Assembly (NCBI RefSeq): GCF_019492185.1
Contig: NZ_JAICCF010000003.1
Span: 434,001-498,000, forward strand
Direction: 5' to 3'
Length of the DNA: 64,000 nt
Source: Chitinophaga rhizophila
GTDB taxonomy: Bacteria > Bacteroidota > Bacteroidia > Chitinophagales > Chitinophagaceae
Shown here: piece by piece, positions 21,101 through 27,876 of the stretch
Layout of the letters: every line of letters starts with the position of its first letter
Numbering within the stretch: the first letter of the stretch is position 1
The notes under the pieces: model-generated
Told to the model about the DNA's origin: nothing
The model's input: the letters and a program-made list of their open reading frames with translations, nothing else
Databases searched by the model: none
Program-made: the position numbers and the translations under genes

Positions 21101-21664
21101 ATCGAGACGGATCTGCGAGCTATTAAGGGGTGTTGCGTCGTTATTAGAGATACCACCGTTAAAAGAGGATACGGACAGCGCGGCCAGTAATTGCTGAGAA
21201 TAGATCTGATCAGGGATTTCCAGATCTAAAGCTACCTGATCTCCTGCTTGATAAGTTCCTGAAAATTTCAACTTTAGTCCGACGCCACCAAGTGCACCTG
21301 CAGGCAGTACTAATGTGGCCGCTGTGTTAGGATTGGCATCAATAGCATTAGCGCCGTTATCGACACGGCATAATGCACAGGCTACACCAAATGTAACAAA
21401 CGACTGACTGGCAGCGTAGCTCCATAAGGGGCCATCGGCAGCGGCGCTGACAGCACGCCAGGCGTTCGGACGTAGAGGTGCATAGGGATGGTAATACAGG
21501 TAATTGTCCAGCCAGGCAGTAGATGTGTTTGTCACAATTGACTTGGTTACAGGGAGCTTCCTGAAGGAAGCCTTGCCCACCGGTAACCCAACCAGCCAGA
21601 CCAGACAAAAGAAAATAAGAATAAAAGCTCTTAACGGGCCTTTAGGAGTAGCTTTCAGATACAT
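9152..21664 (-). CDS. Giant repeat adhesin with gliding-motility C-terminal (CHU_C) domain
   Basis: A ~4170-aa secreted protein. The ATG at 21664 gives a signal anchor/peptide (positive start, then FILIFFCLVWLVGLPVG); a TTG three codons upstream is less likely. The body has two alternating modules. Module A (~150 aa, nine copies, starting near 21440, 20700, 19950, 19205, 18455, 17455, 16480, 15250 and 13770) has an invariant C-x-x-C and an A-x-D-x-x-x-x-x-S motif. Module B (~85 aa, 29 copies) is the Ig-like domain typical of CHU_C proteins, with W-Y-x(5)-G-G and T-x-Y-Y-V-E. A fibronectin-III-like domain (about 9690-9430) and a CHU_C domain (PNVFTPNGDGFND, ending VTIVR) close it. CHU_C is a type IX secretion signal, and SprF- and PorE-like genes follow. 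A cell-surface adhesin is the likely role; its ligand is unknown. Confidence 0.95.
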   Translation of the reverse strand: MYLKATPKGPLRAFILIFFCLVWLVGLPVGKASFRKLPVTKSIVTNTSTAWLDNYLYYHPYAPLRPNAWRAVSAAADGPLWSYAASQSFVTFGVACALCRVDNGANAIDANPNTAATLVLPAGALGGVGLKLKFSGTYQAGDQVALDLEIPDQIYSQQLLAALSVSSFNGGISNNDATPLNSSQIRLDLLGLGLGSTPKFRVTATIARAFDEVQISFSALVTTFSTLRVYEAAAFIPVTISPATPAIPIGGTVTFSPSIRIPGATYQWYTTPEGGTPVFSGAGFTTPALKRTTTYYVSATNPLDGLVSPVRTPVTVRVNGGTGPIWSYADQQVSPVTGGIACALCYVDNPAAAVDADTTTASMLQLPVGAITSVGQLLRFPGDYKAGDRIVLDLEIPGQLLSAGALSAIQFQTFNNNVANNDAVNLGIGTIRVDALGLGLGSTPKFRVTIPVTKDFDAAQVSLTTAFTAFGSLRIYEAAAVIPVNITPAAPLITAGSSVTLAATTDARVSAPVYRWYTSPTDGTPVATGNSFPTPLLNRTTTYYVEAFSAADNLSSYVRTPVTVKVAGGPGTIWSYGQEQESPFTTGVACAACTVGTPAAAADGDTATASTLTVPLGIAASVGQLVKLPGVYQAGDSIVLFLEAPTENLAAVVLPRVNVTTFNNSIAGPAVSNNDQIRLDAATVKLQVLGIGLNNARKFRVTIPATKTFDGVRVDFGGLVGVSGALKLYEVAAMIPVAVLPSPARTPYNTGVTLTPSIRTNNPVFTWYTAPTGGSPVFTGSGAFTTPALIRNTTYYVEAKDPAGTNSLVRTAVPVTIGGGTGPLWTYGTSQNGPITGGIACALCTITDPAFAADGDSTTASRLVLPLGVASTLGQKINFPGNYRSGDSIILILGSKADFLADASVLGSIRVTTSLNNVSNNDPQTLNNPLLRVNLLQTQAEINKFRVAIPVSRNFDAAQVDISSLLALDNTLYIYEAIAMTPVVVTPAPATITVGQTATLNATLPSVPGVIFNWYETLEGGSPVHTGNSLTTPPLFQDKTYYVEAVSPTDGLISIRRTAVEVDVNGATGNGPLSCSGAKTQNSGTGGLACLLCGTTDPTFATDDDPLTASTIRLGVGALGYAYQDLVFAAKGKAGDSIRLGLGTTTGLLDLGLISGIGIGLGNGARPADAEMAGINSSLLTLRLLNGVQQTAYTFVANKEFDRIEIRLNAVVGALSSLNVYYAQVVTPVVQPAVATAYVCTGSPATLSAIAPAGYTYRWYTSYTGGTPVGYGATFISPAITKDTTYFVEAAGADSCGSERRTPVQVKTGLPGVTVTPSSASVEEGTTPTFNVVSPNAGYQYNWYSGPTGGTPVFVGTQFTAPPVTGNVTYYAEAVLQGNTGCRSLRTPVSVTLNGDGGPADPGDIDCGGATSQQTATSGICVGCYVEKPDSAVDNSSRTASVIHTILGVGANIQQSLIFPAPGVRGDSVRIKLGFTTGLADLSVLSGIQISSSNAGTLNNDEVTLTPGILNLQLLNGNRDLIYSFAPGAAFDRVNIKLNGLATALTALKVYSAQIFAGTPTVERDTVYICQGATGTLRATGPGATFRWYNQPAGGTVLGTGATFQVSDVTNAIYYVESVSSSGCVNPARKPVYVIVGLPQPVVTPAVRTINAGQTVTFAVASPNPAYQYNWYDAPAGGNVVQSNAPTFTTPALSAAAVYYVEVRDPANNCTSPVRTRVQVDINLPTEPTPCSYAKQQVSPVISGVCLLCAVSDPGLAVDENSNSASTITATVNALGYVGQLLRFENTYPAGDSVTLDLEIPGQLADAALLGGIRLETYNGSTPNADAVFLNNTLVHLTLLNTGNKFRVTIPVSKAFNGVMVSINGVLAALTSVKVYFAAVVTPRPQATVANVDVCSGNTATLNASTANGADLAWYTVAVGGTPVQIGASYTTGPLTASATYYVEAGRFGCANPTRIPVRVNVGATPAVPVAAGRAICTGSPATLLATAPAGATFRWYTAPTGGTLLASTASYTTNALTADTAFYVESDNNGCRSTTRTRVPVTVSPAPGTLTVTPLTTTVSSGQGAIFTAYASGTNITYKWYNAAGDSIFTGAVFNTGPLTATTSFSAEAVTAGGCKNGPRVIVTATVVPGNNDIPCDAANSQQNTANGICVGCYVENPALAVDNSTSTRSTLRVALGLLNGYVQQSLVFPQISELNDSTVIALSFDGSLADVGLLSTIEIGSFNGAASNNDFVALNNPLVKVSLLSGNQQALVGFKPKALFDRIVVRLNSGVATALSAVNIHFASRVVGLPVVKGDTICAGNRASLTAAGPANVSFRWYTTATGGSSIFTGTSYQTPALTANTTYYVEAVKTSLNCPNLQRVPVTAIVDPVPDVPVLDTTALTICSGSTATFNVTPVAGITYRWYTSLTGGTAFFTGTSYTSPALNATTVYYIEAANATGCANTTRTRVTANVITQPVVPVVTPTSATICANNSTQLVATSTTPGVTFRWYAAATGGTPVFEGASFQTPVLTATTTYYVEAVTGTCASAGRTAATVTVNTVPAAPTVTTVPANGQVISGQTATLTANSVTPGVNYAWYTVATGGSSVATGVTFITPALTSNITYYVEAVAGAGSCPSQRTAVPLTVTVAPNTVCDFANAQTNSTTAVCVLCSVQDAANTTDADINNFSILSVPLAAGSGSVQQSLIFPDAAAAGDSVRIVMELPAQVVDASLLSSLEISSFNGATANSDAVLLNSNTVSVRLLTGTSKFTVAFAPGAIYDRVQIRLRGGIVSALVRANVYYATRQVSAPSVAVRNLTICSGNTATLSATGSAVSTLEWYSAPVGGQKLGEGTSFTTPQLTATTTYYVQSKRTANNCANPNRVSVTVSVVPALVAPAVTNATICAGQQATLTANVTGQNIQTRWYNAPTGGTLLFTGTTYVTNALNADTAFYIETGNGSCTLASRVRATVSVGAGAPVPVLETPNVDICAGGTASFRVTTPAAGVTYRWFTALTGGTQVATGPTFTTPAISTTTVYYVEAINDASQCGSAGTRVAATASVALNPGAPAVQSASISVCAGQDATLAVLNPQAGLTYQWYDAATGGTLVQSGPTFVIRAANASADYYVQAVNSNGCISTGVRTRASVVVTPAPGTPAVVSNVVNVCRGNTAVLAVQTSGNFTYRWYTTPTGGTAVGTGPSFTTPELTVNTDFYVEATGGNCSSAVRARVSVLVSDPAPTPTLEAANVNVCTGAAAVLRVTSQNTGITYNWYTAATGGTPVFTGSEYTTPQLTATAVYYVEAVNAASGCGGSGTRVAATVTVVPRPGAPVLVSNSVEVCAGQNTVLFIQNPQDDISYQWYDAPTGGTLVFTGPAFVVNGVTSNVTYYVQAVNSNGCANAGARVGVTVNVTTAPAVPVTAANVTACPGTTVNLSVQNPNPALTYNWYTTATGGTLAGTGSTFTTPVVNAATTYYVEATNDNCTSATRAAVSITLSTAAPVPTLESNNVTTCTGGTARLRVISTTTGVIYNWYTTATGGTSVFTGPEFVTPNLNASTTYYVEAVSNNSQCAGTSTRVAATVTVGQSPDVPVLAAGSVRICAGEDATFTVQNPQSGIDYQWFDAANGGMLVFTGPSFTATAVTANTTYYVQAATGTTCVSTSRATANIVVDAAAPTPDVTATNVVTCTGGTATFNVLNPDAALTYRWYDAPANGTLLATGPEYTTAALNSNTTYYVEALNGSGCISQARKGVTVTVVNTISAPLANGATICAGTSALLAITNPQAGITYRWYSTATGGTAGFTGAEFTTPQLNTNMTYYVEASSGGCVSQSRTIVQVTVNTTPASPVVANATVTACQGETASLSILNPNPAFTYRWYTSPTGGTPAGTGNSFTTPAITANTTYYVEALNASGCASATRTTVNVNVGASANNATVTGNESGICPGETATLTATSTTTGAGFRWYTTETGGTPVANTAAFTTPALNDNTTYYVEVVSAGGCTSTSRVAVEVNILQALAAPVVTVGETQPTQVTFQWAAVPGASSYEVTLDNGTTYILPSSGAGGLTHSIYSLTPGQAVTIRVRALGDADCETSALSAAVTATAENPQGNRIFVPNVFTPNGDGFNDVHYVFGTTIANVVIRYYNQFGQQIFESKDQRAGWDGTMSGRQQPVGVYIWVLRATLQDGSVVNMKGTVTIVR
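9690..13330 (-). repeat. Uninterrupted array of 14 Ig-like repeats in the adhesin
   Basis: The last module A is followed by 14 consecutive Ig-like units of about 261 bp each. Each encodes I/V-C-x-G-x-x-A near the start, W-Y or W-F with a G-G four residues on, and a closing Y-Y-V-E. The copies differ clearly at DNA level, so the array is old or diversifying. Most copies keep a cysteine pair suited to one disulfide per domain. Confidence 0.9.
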
Positions 21665-22384
21665 AGCAATCAATTGGTTCGGGTTATAAAGCGTGTATGT
21701 TTTTCACAGTTTGTAATACAGTAATTGAACCCAGGATACTGGTTTGTACTCTTATAGGCAGGCTATGAAGCTTAGGATAAGGATAAGGGGGATCTACAAG
21801 GCTGATCTTCAGGATGCACTGAACGCGTAGGTCGTCCTTACGCAATTGTTTGTTAAAAAAATGTTGAGACAACGTAGCGAATGTATGGTGGGCAGGTGAT
21901 TTCTAAGGAGTTCTTTTTATTCACTATTGGATCATCCGTTCATTTCATTCATTCGACGAATTAGCCCTGGTCATTTTGTTCAACTCGCTGTTTTGAACGT
22001 AGAATTACTTATTATTTAGGTAGCCATCTGAACCACAGTAATAGCTATAATTGGTGGATTATGAGTAGCGGGCATGACTACTCATAATTTTTATACCGGT
22101 AGTCCTACCTATTCAAACGCACTTTACCGTAAGCACTGCTAATTATATAGAGGAAGATGCCCATTCGATATATACACCTTAATCGAGCAGCAAACTGTGC
22201 CAAAAATACCTAATATTCAATTAGTTGTTTGTAAATCAGCAAATCGTACATGTTGTTCATTCTAATTTATTCTGTTCATTTCATCCATTTTTTATTCAAA
22301 TAAAACTGAACTGAAAATGGATACGTATGTTTACTTTTGAGAACCGAAATCCATTTACTCAAAATCCATTTTTCTTGTCCCCAT
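21665..22384. other. Divergent intergenic region, adhesin / NACHT protein
   Basis: About 720 bases, A/T-rich, with no convincing ORF. It contains a perfect terminator-like hairpin at 22058-22088, described separately, and an inverted repeat GTTCAA/TTGAAC at about 21979-21999. The phrase GTTCATTTCAT occurs twice, near 21941 and 22272. Promoters for both divergent genes must lie here, but I could not assign them. Confidence 0.5.
22058..22088 (+). terminator. Terminator-like hairpin upstream of the NACHT gene
   Basis: A perfect 11-bp stem (ATTATGAGTAG with CTACTCATAAT), a 9-base loop and a following TTTTTAT on the plus strand. It ends no visible gene. It could be a leader attenuator for the downstream gene, 297 bases before its ATG, or the 3' end of a small RNA. 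Confidence 0.6.
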
Positions 22385-24964
22385 ATGATAGATCTCTCCT
22401 ATGACTTTATCATAACATTGCAGAATGAAGTATCCAGAAAGTTCGGCGCTGAGACAATCACACCAAGTGATTGCAAGCGGCTTTCAGATCTTATCAGGGA
22501 TGAAACTACTAAAGCCGTTAGTGAGACAACCCTTAAAAGGGTATTTGGCTTCGCGACGACCAAGCACAGCTTTTCACGTTACACACTGAATACCTTAGCT
22601 CAATATTGTAATTATAAGGACTGGGATGACTTCCAGGCCCAACACTATATACAGACAGATGGTAATGAACTCAATGACAGCAAATGGCTCGATCTGAAAA
22701 ATAAAGCGGTCACCGTGTCTCATTATACCATCCTCACACTTAAAAACAGATCAGGCGTTCCCTTTGCGCTGACCGTTCCCAGACCTTCCTGCTTTGCTCA
22801 TATTGAACGCTTCTTGGAGAGCGATTATGCAGCTACAGCGCTGATTGCTCCATCAGGTTGGGGTAAATCAGTGACGCTGGTACATATGGCAGAGCATTTC
22901 TGGTTTAGTAAAGACGCAAAGTATAAAAAAGATATATGCTGGTTCATTCATGCACATGCTGCAGGCAGTCTCTTACTAAGGGGCTTCTCTCTGGCTACAT
23001 GGCTGGATAATCAACTAAACCTGGGTGCAGGAGAAAACTTCCGTGAATACTTCGCCAACCACTTCGATAAGATCAGAGGCAGACTTATCCTGATCATCGA
23101 CGGATTTGATGAGATCACCGTTGCAGGTGATAAGCTGAAACTGCTTTATACTAAACTAGAAGAGTTTGTTTATTCCAACGATCTCTTCCCATGGGTGAAA
23201 GTTATCTTGTCCATCCGCAGCAGTACCTGGTCCGACATATTCCAACATTCCCTACAATACCCGGCCTTCCGGAGATACTGGTACCTGGGGCCTGAAATGG
23301 ATGAAGAAACCAGTATCAATCTTCCTTACCTAACCGAACAGGAGGTAAAGTCGGTATTATATAATCACCGTATCGATCCTGCAACAGTACGGACGTTCAG
23401 CGAAAGCTTCCTTCAGAAGCTACGCTACCCTTATTACCTGCAGCTATTCTGCCAGCTGAATACCGGTCCCGGACAAACATTCATCAATGAGCATCTTAGT
23501 CTATTTGAGATGATTTCCAAGTTTGTCCAGATTAAGGTATTTAACTCGCCAACCAATACTTTTAAGGTGAGAATAATCGAGAAGCTATTATGGCTGCTCG
23601 ACCTCGGTAAGTCAGGACAATACACCGATAAAAACCTGCTGCTTAATAAAAACGCTGATCTGTTTCCGGCCTATAAAGAACTATTGGCGGATAATATATT
23701 GGTAGAAGAAAACCTTAGTCAGGAGGTAATGTTCCTGGTTAAAGTACGGTTCGCTCATCAGTTTCTCCTAGAGTATTTTGCGGCCATGCACTATATCAAA
23801 CATGCTAATGATACTATTTCAGACAGTATGCTTGAAAAGATCACGCTTCAGTTGCCCGCCTCGTCATACAGAGTAGGCGTATTTAAATGGCTGGTCAGAT
23901 ATGCCATCAATAATGAACAACTGGAAGGTATACATAAGATTTTCTACCTGCCGCTGAGCACCATGGAAAAGTCCTACCTGCTTGAATACCTGGCCGTTCA
24001 TTACCAGCACGAAGGCGAAAAGCAGATGCAGCTAAGTGCTGTATTCCCACAAGGATATTTCCGCAAAAATCCGCTCAGCCGTATTATCAATGATAACTTC
24101 CTCCATTTCGGAAAGAAAAGGGTATTGAGCGCCTTGCTTGACCTGTCAGAGGTACCAGAAGACAAGATGAAGATCCGTAGTATACTCTTTACCATGTCTC
24201 TGCTGCAGCTCGATGCGGAACACTGCGAGATTGAACTGAACAGTATTAAGAAACTGATTCCACGCGATACAATTGATGAGGAAGTATGGGTATCTCCTTA
24301 TGACCTATACCTGTTCCTATATGAATACCTCAAGTTTGGGATCATCAATGAAAGTATAAAAGACAAAATATACAATTATCCGCGCTACCTGACCGGAAGT
24401 ACCCGTCATGCACCCTCGGTTGCACAGGAAATGGTATTCCGGCTAAGCGGCCTTGCTTTTGCCATGCTGGCAGATTATACTCACATGCTTAACTATACTA
24501 AACGAATATTTGAATGTTATCCGTCGCTGATTCATCAGCGCACAAATCCGTTAAGATTGTCATTATTATGCTGGCAGGCCTTTGGGCATTTAGGTCTTAA
24601 CAACCTAACACTGGCAGGCAAAATCTGCCGGCATACAGATAAGCTAATACGTACCTACTCTTTTAATTTCACCAATGGCCGTCATATAGAAGTACTGCAA
24701 AAACTGATTACCTCAGAAATCTATTATCATGAGAATGAGTTGAACAGGGCTATCCGCACAGCAGAAACCGCCATCGAAGTATCCCAGAAAATGGACTTCA
24801 AACTATTGATGCTTATCGGGTATAAATTGCTTAGTAAAATGTATCCACAGGCACGTTTTGAGAAACAGTTCAATCTGGCGCAACAACAAATATCGCTTAT
24901 TAATAAAAGTACCTCCTTCCGGCACTTTGACAGACTACTATCAAGTGCCCTGAAAGCAAATTAG
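22385..24964 (+). CDS. NACHT/STAND-type ATPase with N-terminal Bacteroidota-specific domain
   Basis: An 859-aa soluble protein. Residues 1-85 form a helical domain (SETTLKRVFGF, then YTLNTLAQYC) that I know as a recurrent N-terminal module of large Bacteroidota proteins; it looks HTH-like but its role is not established. A P-loop APSGWGKS lies near residue 154 and a Walker B, RLILIIDGFDEI, near 235. An Arg-rich sensor stretch and about 450 residues of helical, TPR-like repeats follow. This is a STAND NTPase layout, used for sensing with switch-like ATP hydrolysis. I chose the ATG at 22385 over a TTG at 22337. It is divergent from the giant adhesin, so regulation of the surface module or a conflict/defence role are both possible; nothing here decides between them. 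Confidence 0.8.
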   Translation: MIDLSYDFIITLQNEVSRKFGAETITPSDCKRLSDLIRDETTKAVSETTLKRVFGFATTKHSFSRYTLNTLAQYCNYKDWDDFQAQHYIQTDGNELNDSKWLDLKNKAVTVSHYTILTLKNRSGVPFALTVPRPSCFAHIERFLESDYAATALIAPSGWGKSVTLVHMAEHFWFSKDAKYKKDICWFIHAHAAGSLLLRGFSLATWLDNQLNLGAGENFREYFANHFDKIRGRLILIIDGFDEITVAGDKLKLLYTKLEEFVYSNDLFPWVKVILSIRSSTWSDIFQHSLQYPAFRRYWYLGPEMDEETSINLPYLTEQEVKSVLYNHRIDPATVRTFSESFLQKLRYPYYLQLFCQLNTGPGQTFINEHLSLFEMISKFVQIKVFNSPTNTFKVRIIEKLLWLLDLGKSGQYTDKNLLLNKNADLFPAYKELLADNILVEENLSQEVMFLVKVRFAHQFLLEYFAAMHYIKHANDTISDSMLEKITLQLPASSYRVGVFKWLVRYAINNEQLEGIHKIFYLPLSTMEKSYLLEYLAVHYQHEGEKQMQLSAVFPQGYFRKNPLSRIINDNFLHFGKKRVLSALLDLSEVPEDKMKIRSILFTMSLLQLDAEHCEIELNSIKKLIPRDTIDEEVWVSPYDLYLFLYEYLKFGIINESIKDKIYNYPRYLTGSTRHAPSVAQEMVFRLSGLAFAMLADYTHMLNYTKRIFECYPSLIHQRTNPLRLSLLCWQAFGHLGLNNLTLAGKICRHTDKLIRTYSFNFTNGRHIEVLQKLITSEIYYHENELNRAIRTAETAIEVSQKMDFKLLMLIGYKLLSKMYPQARFEKQFNLAQQQISLINKSTSFRHFDRLLSSALKAN

Positions 24965-25031
24965 CTGCAAATCAACCACTTGATACAACAATTGTTAGTA
25001 AAAAATGGCTGGAAATGCCTGTGTCTGTAAC

Positions 25032-25059
25032 TTTTTGTTACTCATCTGGCATAATTTTG
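25032..25059 (+). promoter_or_regulatory. Possible Bacteroidota promoter (TAATTTTG)
   Basis: TAATTTTG at 25052-25059 matches the TAnnTTTG -7 element; a TTTTTG at 25032-25037 is too close (14 bases) to be an ideal -33 box. Position just before 25077 supports starting the downstream protein at that ATG, not at 25005, which would lie upstream of the transcript. Confidence 0.35.
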
Positions 25060-25076
25060 CGTTATTGCATATCATA

Positions 25077-25985
25077 ATGGCTATTGATGAAAGCAAATAC
25101 ACTACATTCCAGCGATTTTTGCTCAATGTACTGAGCCTCCTGACTATTATACCATTAGCGCCGTATCTGAACCGCTATATCCCTCATTTAGTCCTGAATG
25201 GCTGGCATATGGACATGGTTGTAGCTGTATTGGCTACTTTCCTGTTTACACGCTTACTGTTATGGATATTCAGACCGCTGATTGTCCCGGCATTTATCCT
25301 TATTTGCACCATATTTGGCATTAATTACTTTAATGACAATTACTCCTTCATTAATGTACTGAACGACTACAAGGGTATGGTACAGGGAAACTGGGGAGCG
25401 AAAAACAATAAACAATTCGACATCCTCAGTCTTTATCCCAGAAAGGTTGAAACCTACCGGGATAAAACTGTACGAGGTATCCGTGATAAGGTAAACTACA
25501 AAGACTCGCTTGTAAGAAACTTCTCTGTTGCACACTCACTCAAGGAATTTGACGAATATTTCCCTAAATATGGGAAGATCTCCCGGTACCTGGCCTTGTT
25601 CCACTACCTGAACAGGAACTTCAAATATGTTCCTGATACACATCGTGACGAATACTTCGCAACTCCCATGGAAACCATTCAGAATGGGCTTGGTGGAGAC
25701 TGTGATGACCATTCTATCCTGATGGCTTCCTGCATGCAATCTATAGGAGCACGCTGCCGTATTGTTCTGATACAGGGTCATGCCTACCCAGAACTCTATT
25801 GCGGCAGTAAAGAAGACTTCGAGATCATGAAGCAAGCCATTGTAACGCTGTTTCCCAATCCACCGGTTAAAGAGATCCACTACCACGAAATGAAAGGCGA
25901 ATACTGGATAAACCTTGACTATACGGCTCGTCATCCTGGTGGCAAGTACATGAACGACAAGGTGTATGCACTGATTGAATTATGA
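25077..25985 (+). CDS. Membrane-anchored transglutaminase-like protein
   Basis: A 302-aa protein with two or three N-terminal hydrophobic segments (about 15-80) and a transglutaminase-like (papain-fold) domain behind them. The Cys of GGDCDDHS (about residue 209) and the His of QGHAYPELY fit the catalytic dyad, with WINLDYT supplying the likely Asp. The family covers proteases and amidases as well as crosslinkers, so the reaction is open. I chose the ATG at 25077 because a -7-like element lies just upstream; the ATG at 25005 would add 24 residues. The ClC-type channel gene starts 19 bases after its stop, so the two form a transcription unit. Confidence 0.83.
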   Translation: MAIDESKYTTFQRFLLNVLSLLTIIPLAPYLNRYIPHLVLNGWHMDMVVAVLATFLFTRLLLWIFRPLIVPAFILICTIFGINYFNDNYSFINVLNDYKGMVQGNWGAKNNKQFDILSLYPRKVETYRDKTVRGIRDKVNYKDSLVRNFSVAHSLKEFDEYFPKYGKISRYLALFHYLNRNFKYVPDTHRDEYFATPMETIQNGLGGDCDDHSILMASCMQSIGARCRIVLIQGHAYPELYCGSKEDFEIMKQAIVTLFPNPPVKEIHYHEMKGEYWINLDYTARHPGGKYMNDKVYALIEL

Positions 25986-26004
25986 TACAAAGAAAGCATT
26001 TGCC

Positions 26005-27849
26005 ATGAGCCAATTCAAGACGATCAAACAATATCACTCATTTTTCAAGTTTAAACGGGATTTTGAGCGTTACAGCTTACGCAAAGTAAGAAGCTATGAA
26101 ATTATTATACACTGGCTGCACAAAGTATTAAGCAGAAGCCAATTCCTTATACTCTCTGGTATTATTGTAGGTCTGGTAGCCGGTATGGCTGGTGTAGTAC
26201 TGAAAGTGCTGGTACACTATATTCATTACTTTATTACTCATAAGGTACATTTCAGTACACAGCTTATATTCTACGCGCTATTCCCCTTCCTGGGTATTGT
26301 GCTTACTGCAATACTGGTGATATGGTTTTTCAAAGGACAGTCAAGAAAAGGGATAGGGCTCATTCTACATGAAATTGCCCAAAATTCCAGCCTGATCCCC
26401 CCGGTAAAAATGTACTCTCAGATTATGCAGAGTGCTATTACGGTAGGCTTAGGCGGTTCTGCTGGTCTTGAAAGCCCTATTGCTGTAACCGGAGCGGCCA
26501 TTGGCAGCAACTATGCGCACAATTACCACCTGGGATACAAGGAAAGAACACTTTTGCTAGCTGCCGGCGCTACTGCTGGTATTGCTGCTGCATTCAATGC
26601 ACCAATAGCAGGTGTTATGTTTGCTTTTGAAATACTACTTACCGGAGTTGTATTTTCAGACTTCATGCCCCTTATTCTGGCGGCAGTATGTGGTAGCCTG
26701 CTTTCCAAGATAATTTTACAGGAAGAGGTACTGTTTCACTTTGAAACCAGACAGGCCTTTAACTACTACAACGTTCCTTTCTATATAGGCCTGGGATTAC
26801 TCAGCGCACTTTACGCCCGCTACTTTATCGTGGTGTCGCAGCGCATTGAACATTTTATGGCCAGTTTGAAATGGTCGGCTTTGCAGAAGGCCATTATGGG
26901 CGGACTGGTAGTATCCTGCCTTTGCGTATTAATGCCGCCACTATTTGGCGAGGGGTATACCAGTGTCAAACAGCTGGCCGGCGGCTTTTCTGAGGAAATT
27001 ATCAAAAACAGCTTTTTTCGATACTTCCCTTCCCAGAGCTGGATGCTGCTTGTATTTACAGGATTTACCTGCCTGCTGAAAGTATTTGCTACTGCCTTCA
27101 CTATTCATAGCGGTGGTAATGGCGGTAACTTTGCTCCTTCTCTGTTTGCGGGTGGATTTCTGGGATACTTTTTTGCCCTGTTATGCACACACCTCGGCTT
27201 TGAGGATGTTCCATTTACCAACCTGGTTATTGTCGGTATGGCAGGGGTGATGAGTGGTGTGATGTACGCCCCGCTGACTGCTATATTTCTCATCGCAGAG
27301 TCCAGCTCAGGATATGATCTGTTCATACCGCTGATGATCGTATCCACCACTTCATTCCTGCTGGCAAAATGGTTTTCGCCCATATCTCCCGAGCTCAAAC
27401 ACCTTGCTGACAAGGGCAAGATATTTACCAAAGCTCATGACAAAAATATCCTGTCACTATTAAAACTGGATACCCTGGTAGAAAAAGATGTACAGACTAT
27501 TTCTCCTGAAAAAACACTGAGGGAGCTGATCGAATTAGTAAAACAAGGGCACCGGAATATGATAGGCGTACTGAATGCCGAAGGCCGGCTGGAAGGGGTG
27601 ATCACCCTTGACGATATCCGGCCGATCATGTTCAATGCAGCCCGGTATGACACCACTACTGTAAGGCAATTAATGAAACCTCCGTTAGCGATCATTGACC
27701 TTCAGGAGAATGTCGCTGATGTAATCAGCAAGTTCGATGAGGTAAATGCCTGGAACCTGCCAGTTGTAAACGACAATAAACTCGTCGGCTTTGTTTCAAA
27801 ATCAGGCATTCTGAACCAGTACAGACTACTATTACAGGAGTATTCCTGA
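26005..27849 (+). CDS. ClC-family chloride channel/antiporter with CBS pair
   Basis: A 614-aa protein: a ClC core of about ten or more membrane helices (about 45-440) and two cytoplasmic CBS domains (about 480-610, with VKQGHRNMIGVL and ...WNLPVVNDNKLVGFVSKSG). Ion-path motifs are GGSAGLESP, where the Glu corresponds to the gating glutamate, and SGGNGGNFAPSL. CBS domains usually bind adenine nucleotides and control the channel. The ATG at 26005 is preferred to a TTG at 25975 that overlaps the upstream gene. It lies between a transglutaminase-like gene and KefF/KefC-like genes, in one direction, suggesting a shared role in ion homeostasis or envelope stress. Confidence 0.93.
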   Translation: MSQFKTIKQYHSFFKFKRDFERYSLRKVRSYEIIIHWLHKVLSRSQFLILSGIIVGLVAGMAGVVLKVLVHYIHYFITHKVHFSTQLIFYALFPFLGIVLTAILVIWFFKGQSRKGIGLILHEIAQNSSLIPPVKMYSQIMQSAITVGLGGSAGLESPIAVTGAAIGSNYAHNYHLGYKERTLLLAAGATAGIAAAFNAPIAGVMFAFEILLTGVVFSDFMPLILAAVCGSLLSKIILQEEVLFHFETRQAFNYYNVPFYIGLGLLSALYARYFIVVSQRIEHFMASLKWSALQKAIMGGLVVSCLCVLMPPLFGEGYTSVKQLAGGFSEEIIKNSFFRYFPSQSWMLLVFTGFTCLLKVFATAFTIHSGGNGGNFAPSLFAGGFLGYFFALLCTHLGFEDVPFTNLVIVGMAGVMSGVMYAPLTAIFLIAESSSGYDLFIPLMIVSTTSFLLAKWFSPISPELKHLADKGKIFTKAHDKNILSLLKLDTLVEKDVQTISPEKTLRELIELVKQGHRNMIGVLNAEGRLEGVITLDDIRPIMFNAARYDTTTVRQLMKPPLAIIDLQENVADVISKFDEVNAWNLPVVNDNKLVGFVSKSGILNQYRLLLQEYS

Positions 27850-27876
27850 TCCCTGACTATCAATCTAATCCGGTCT

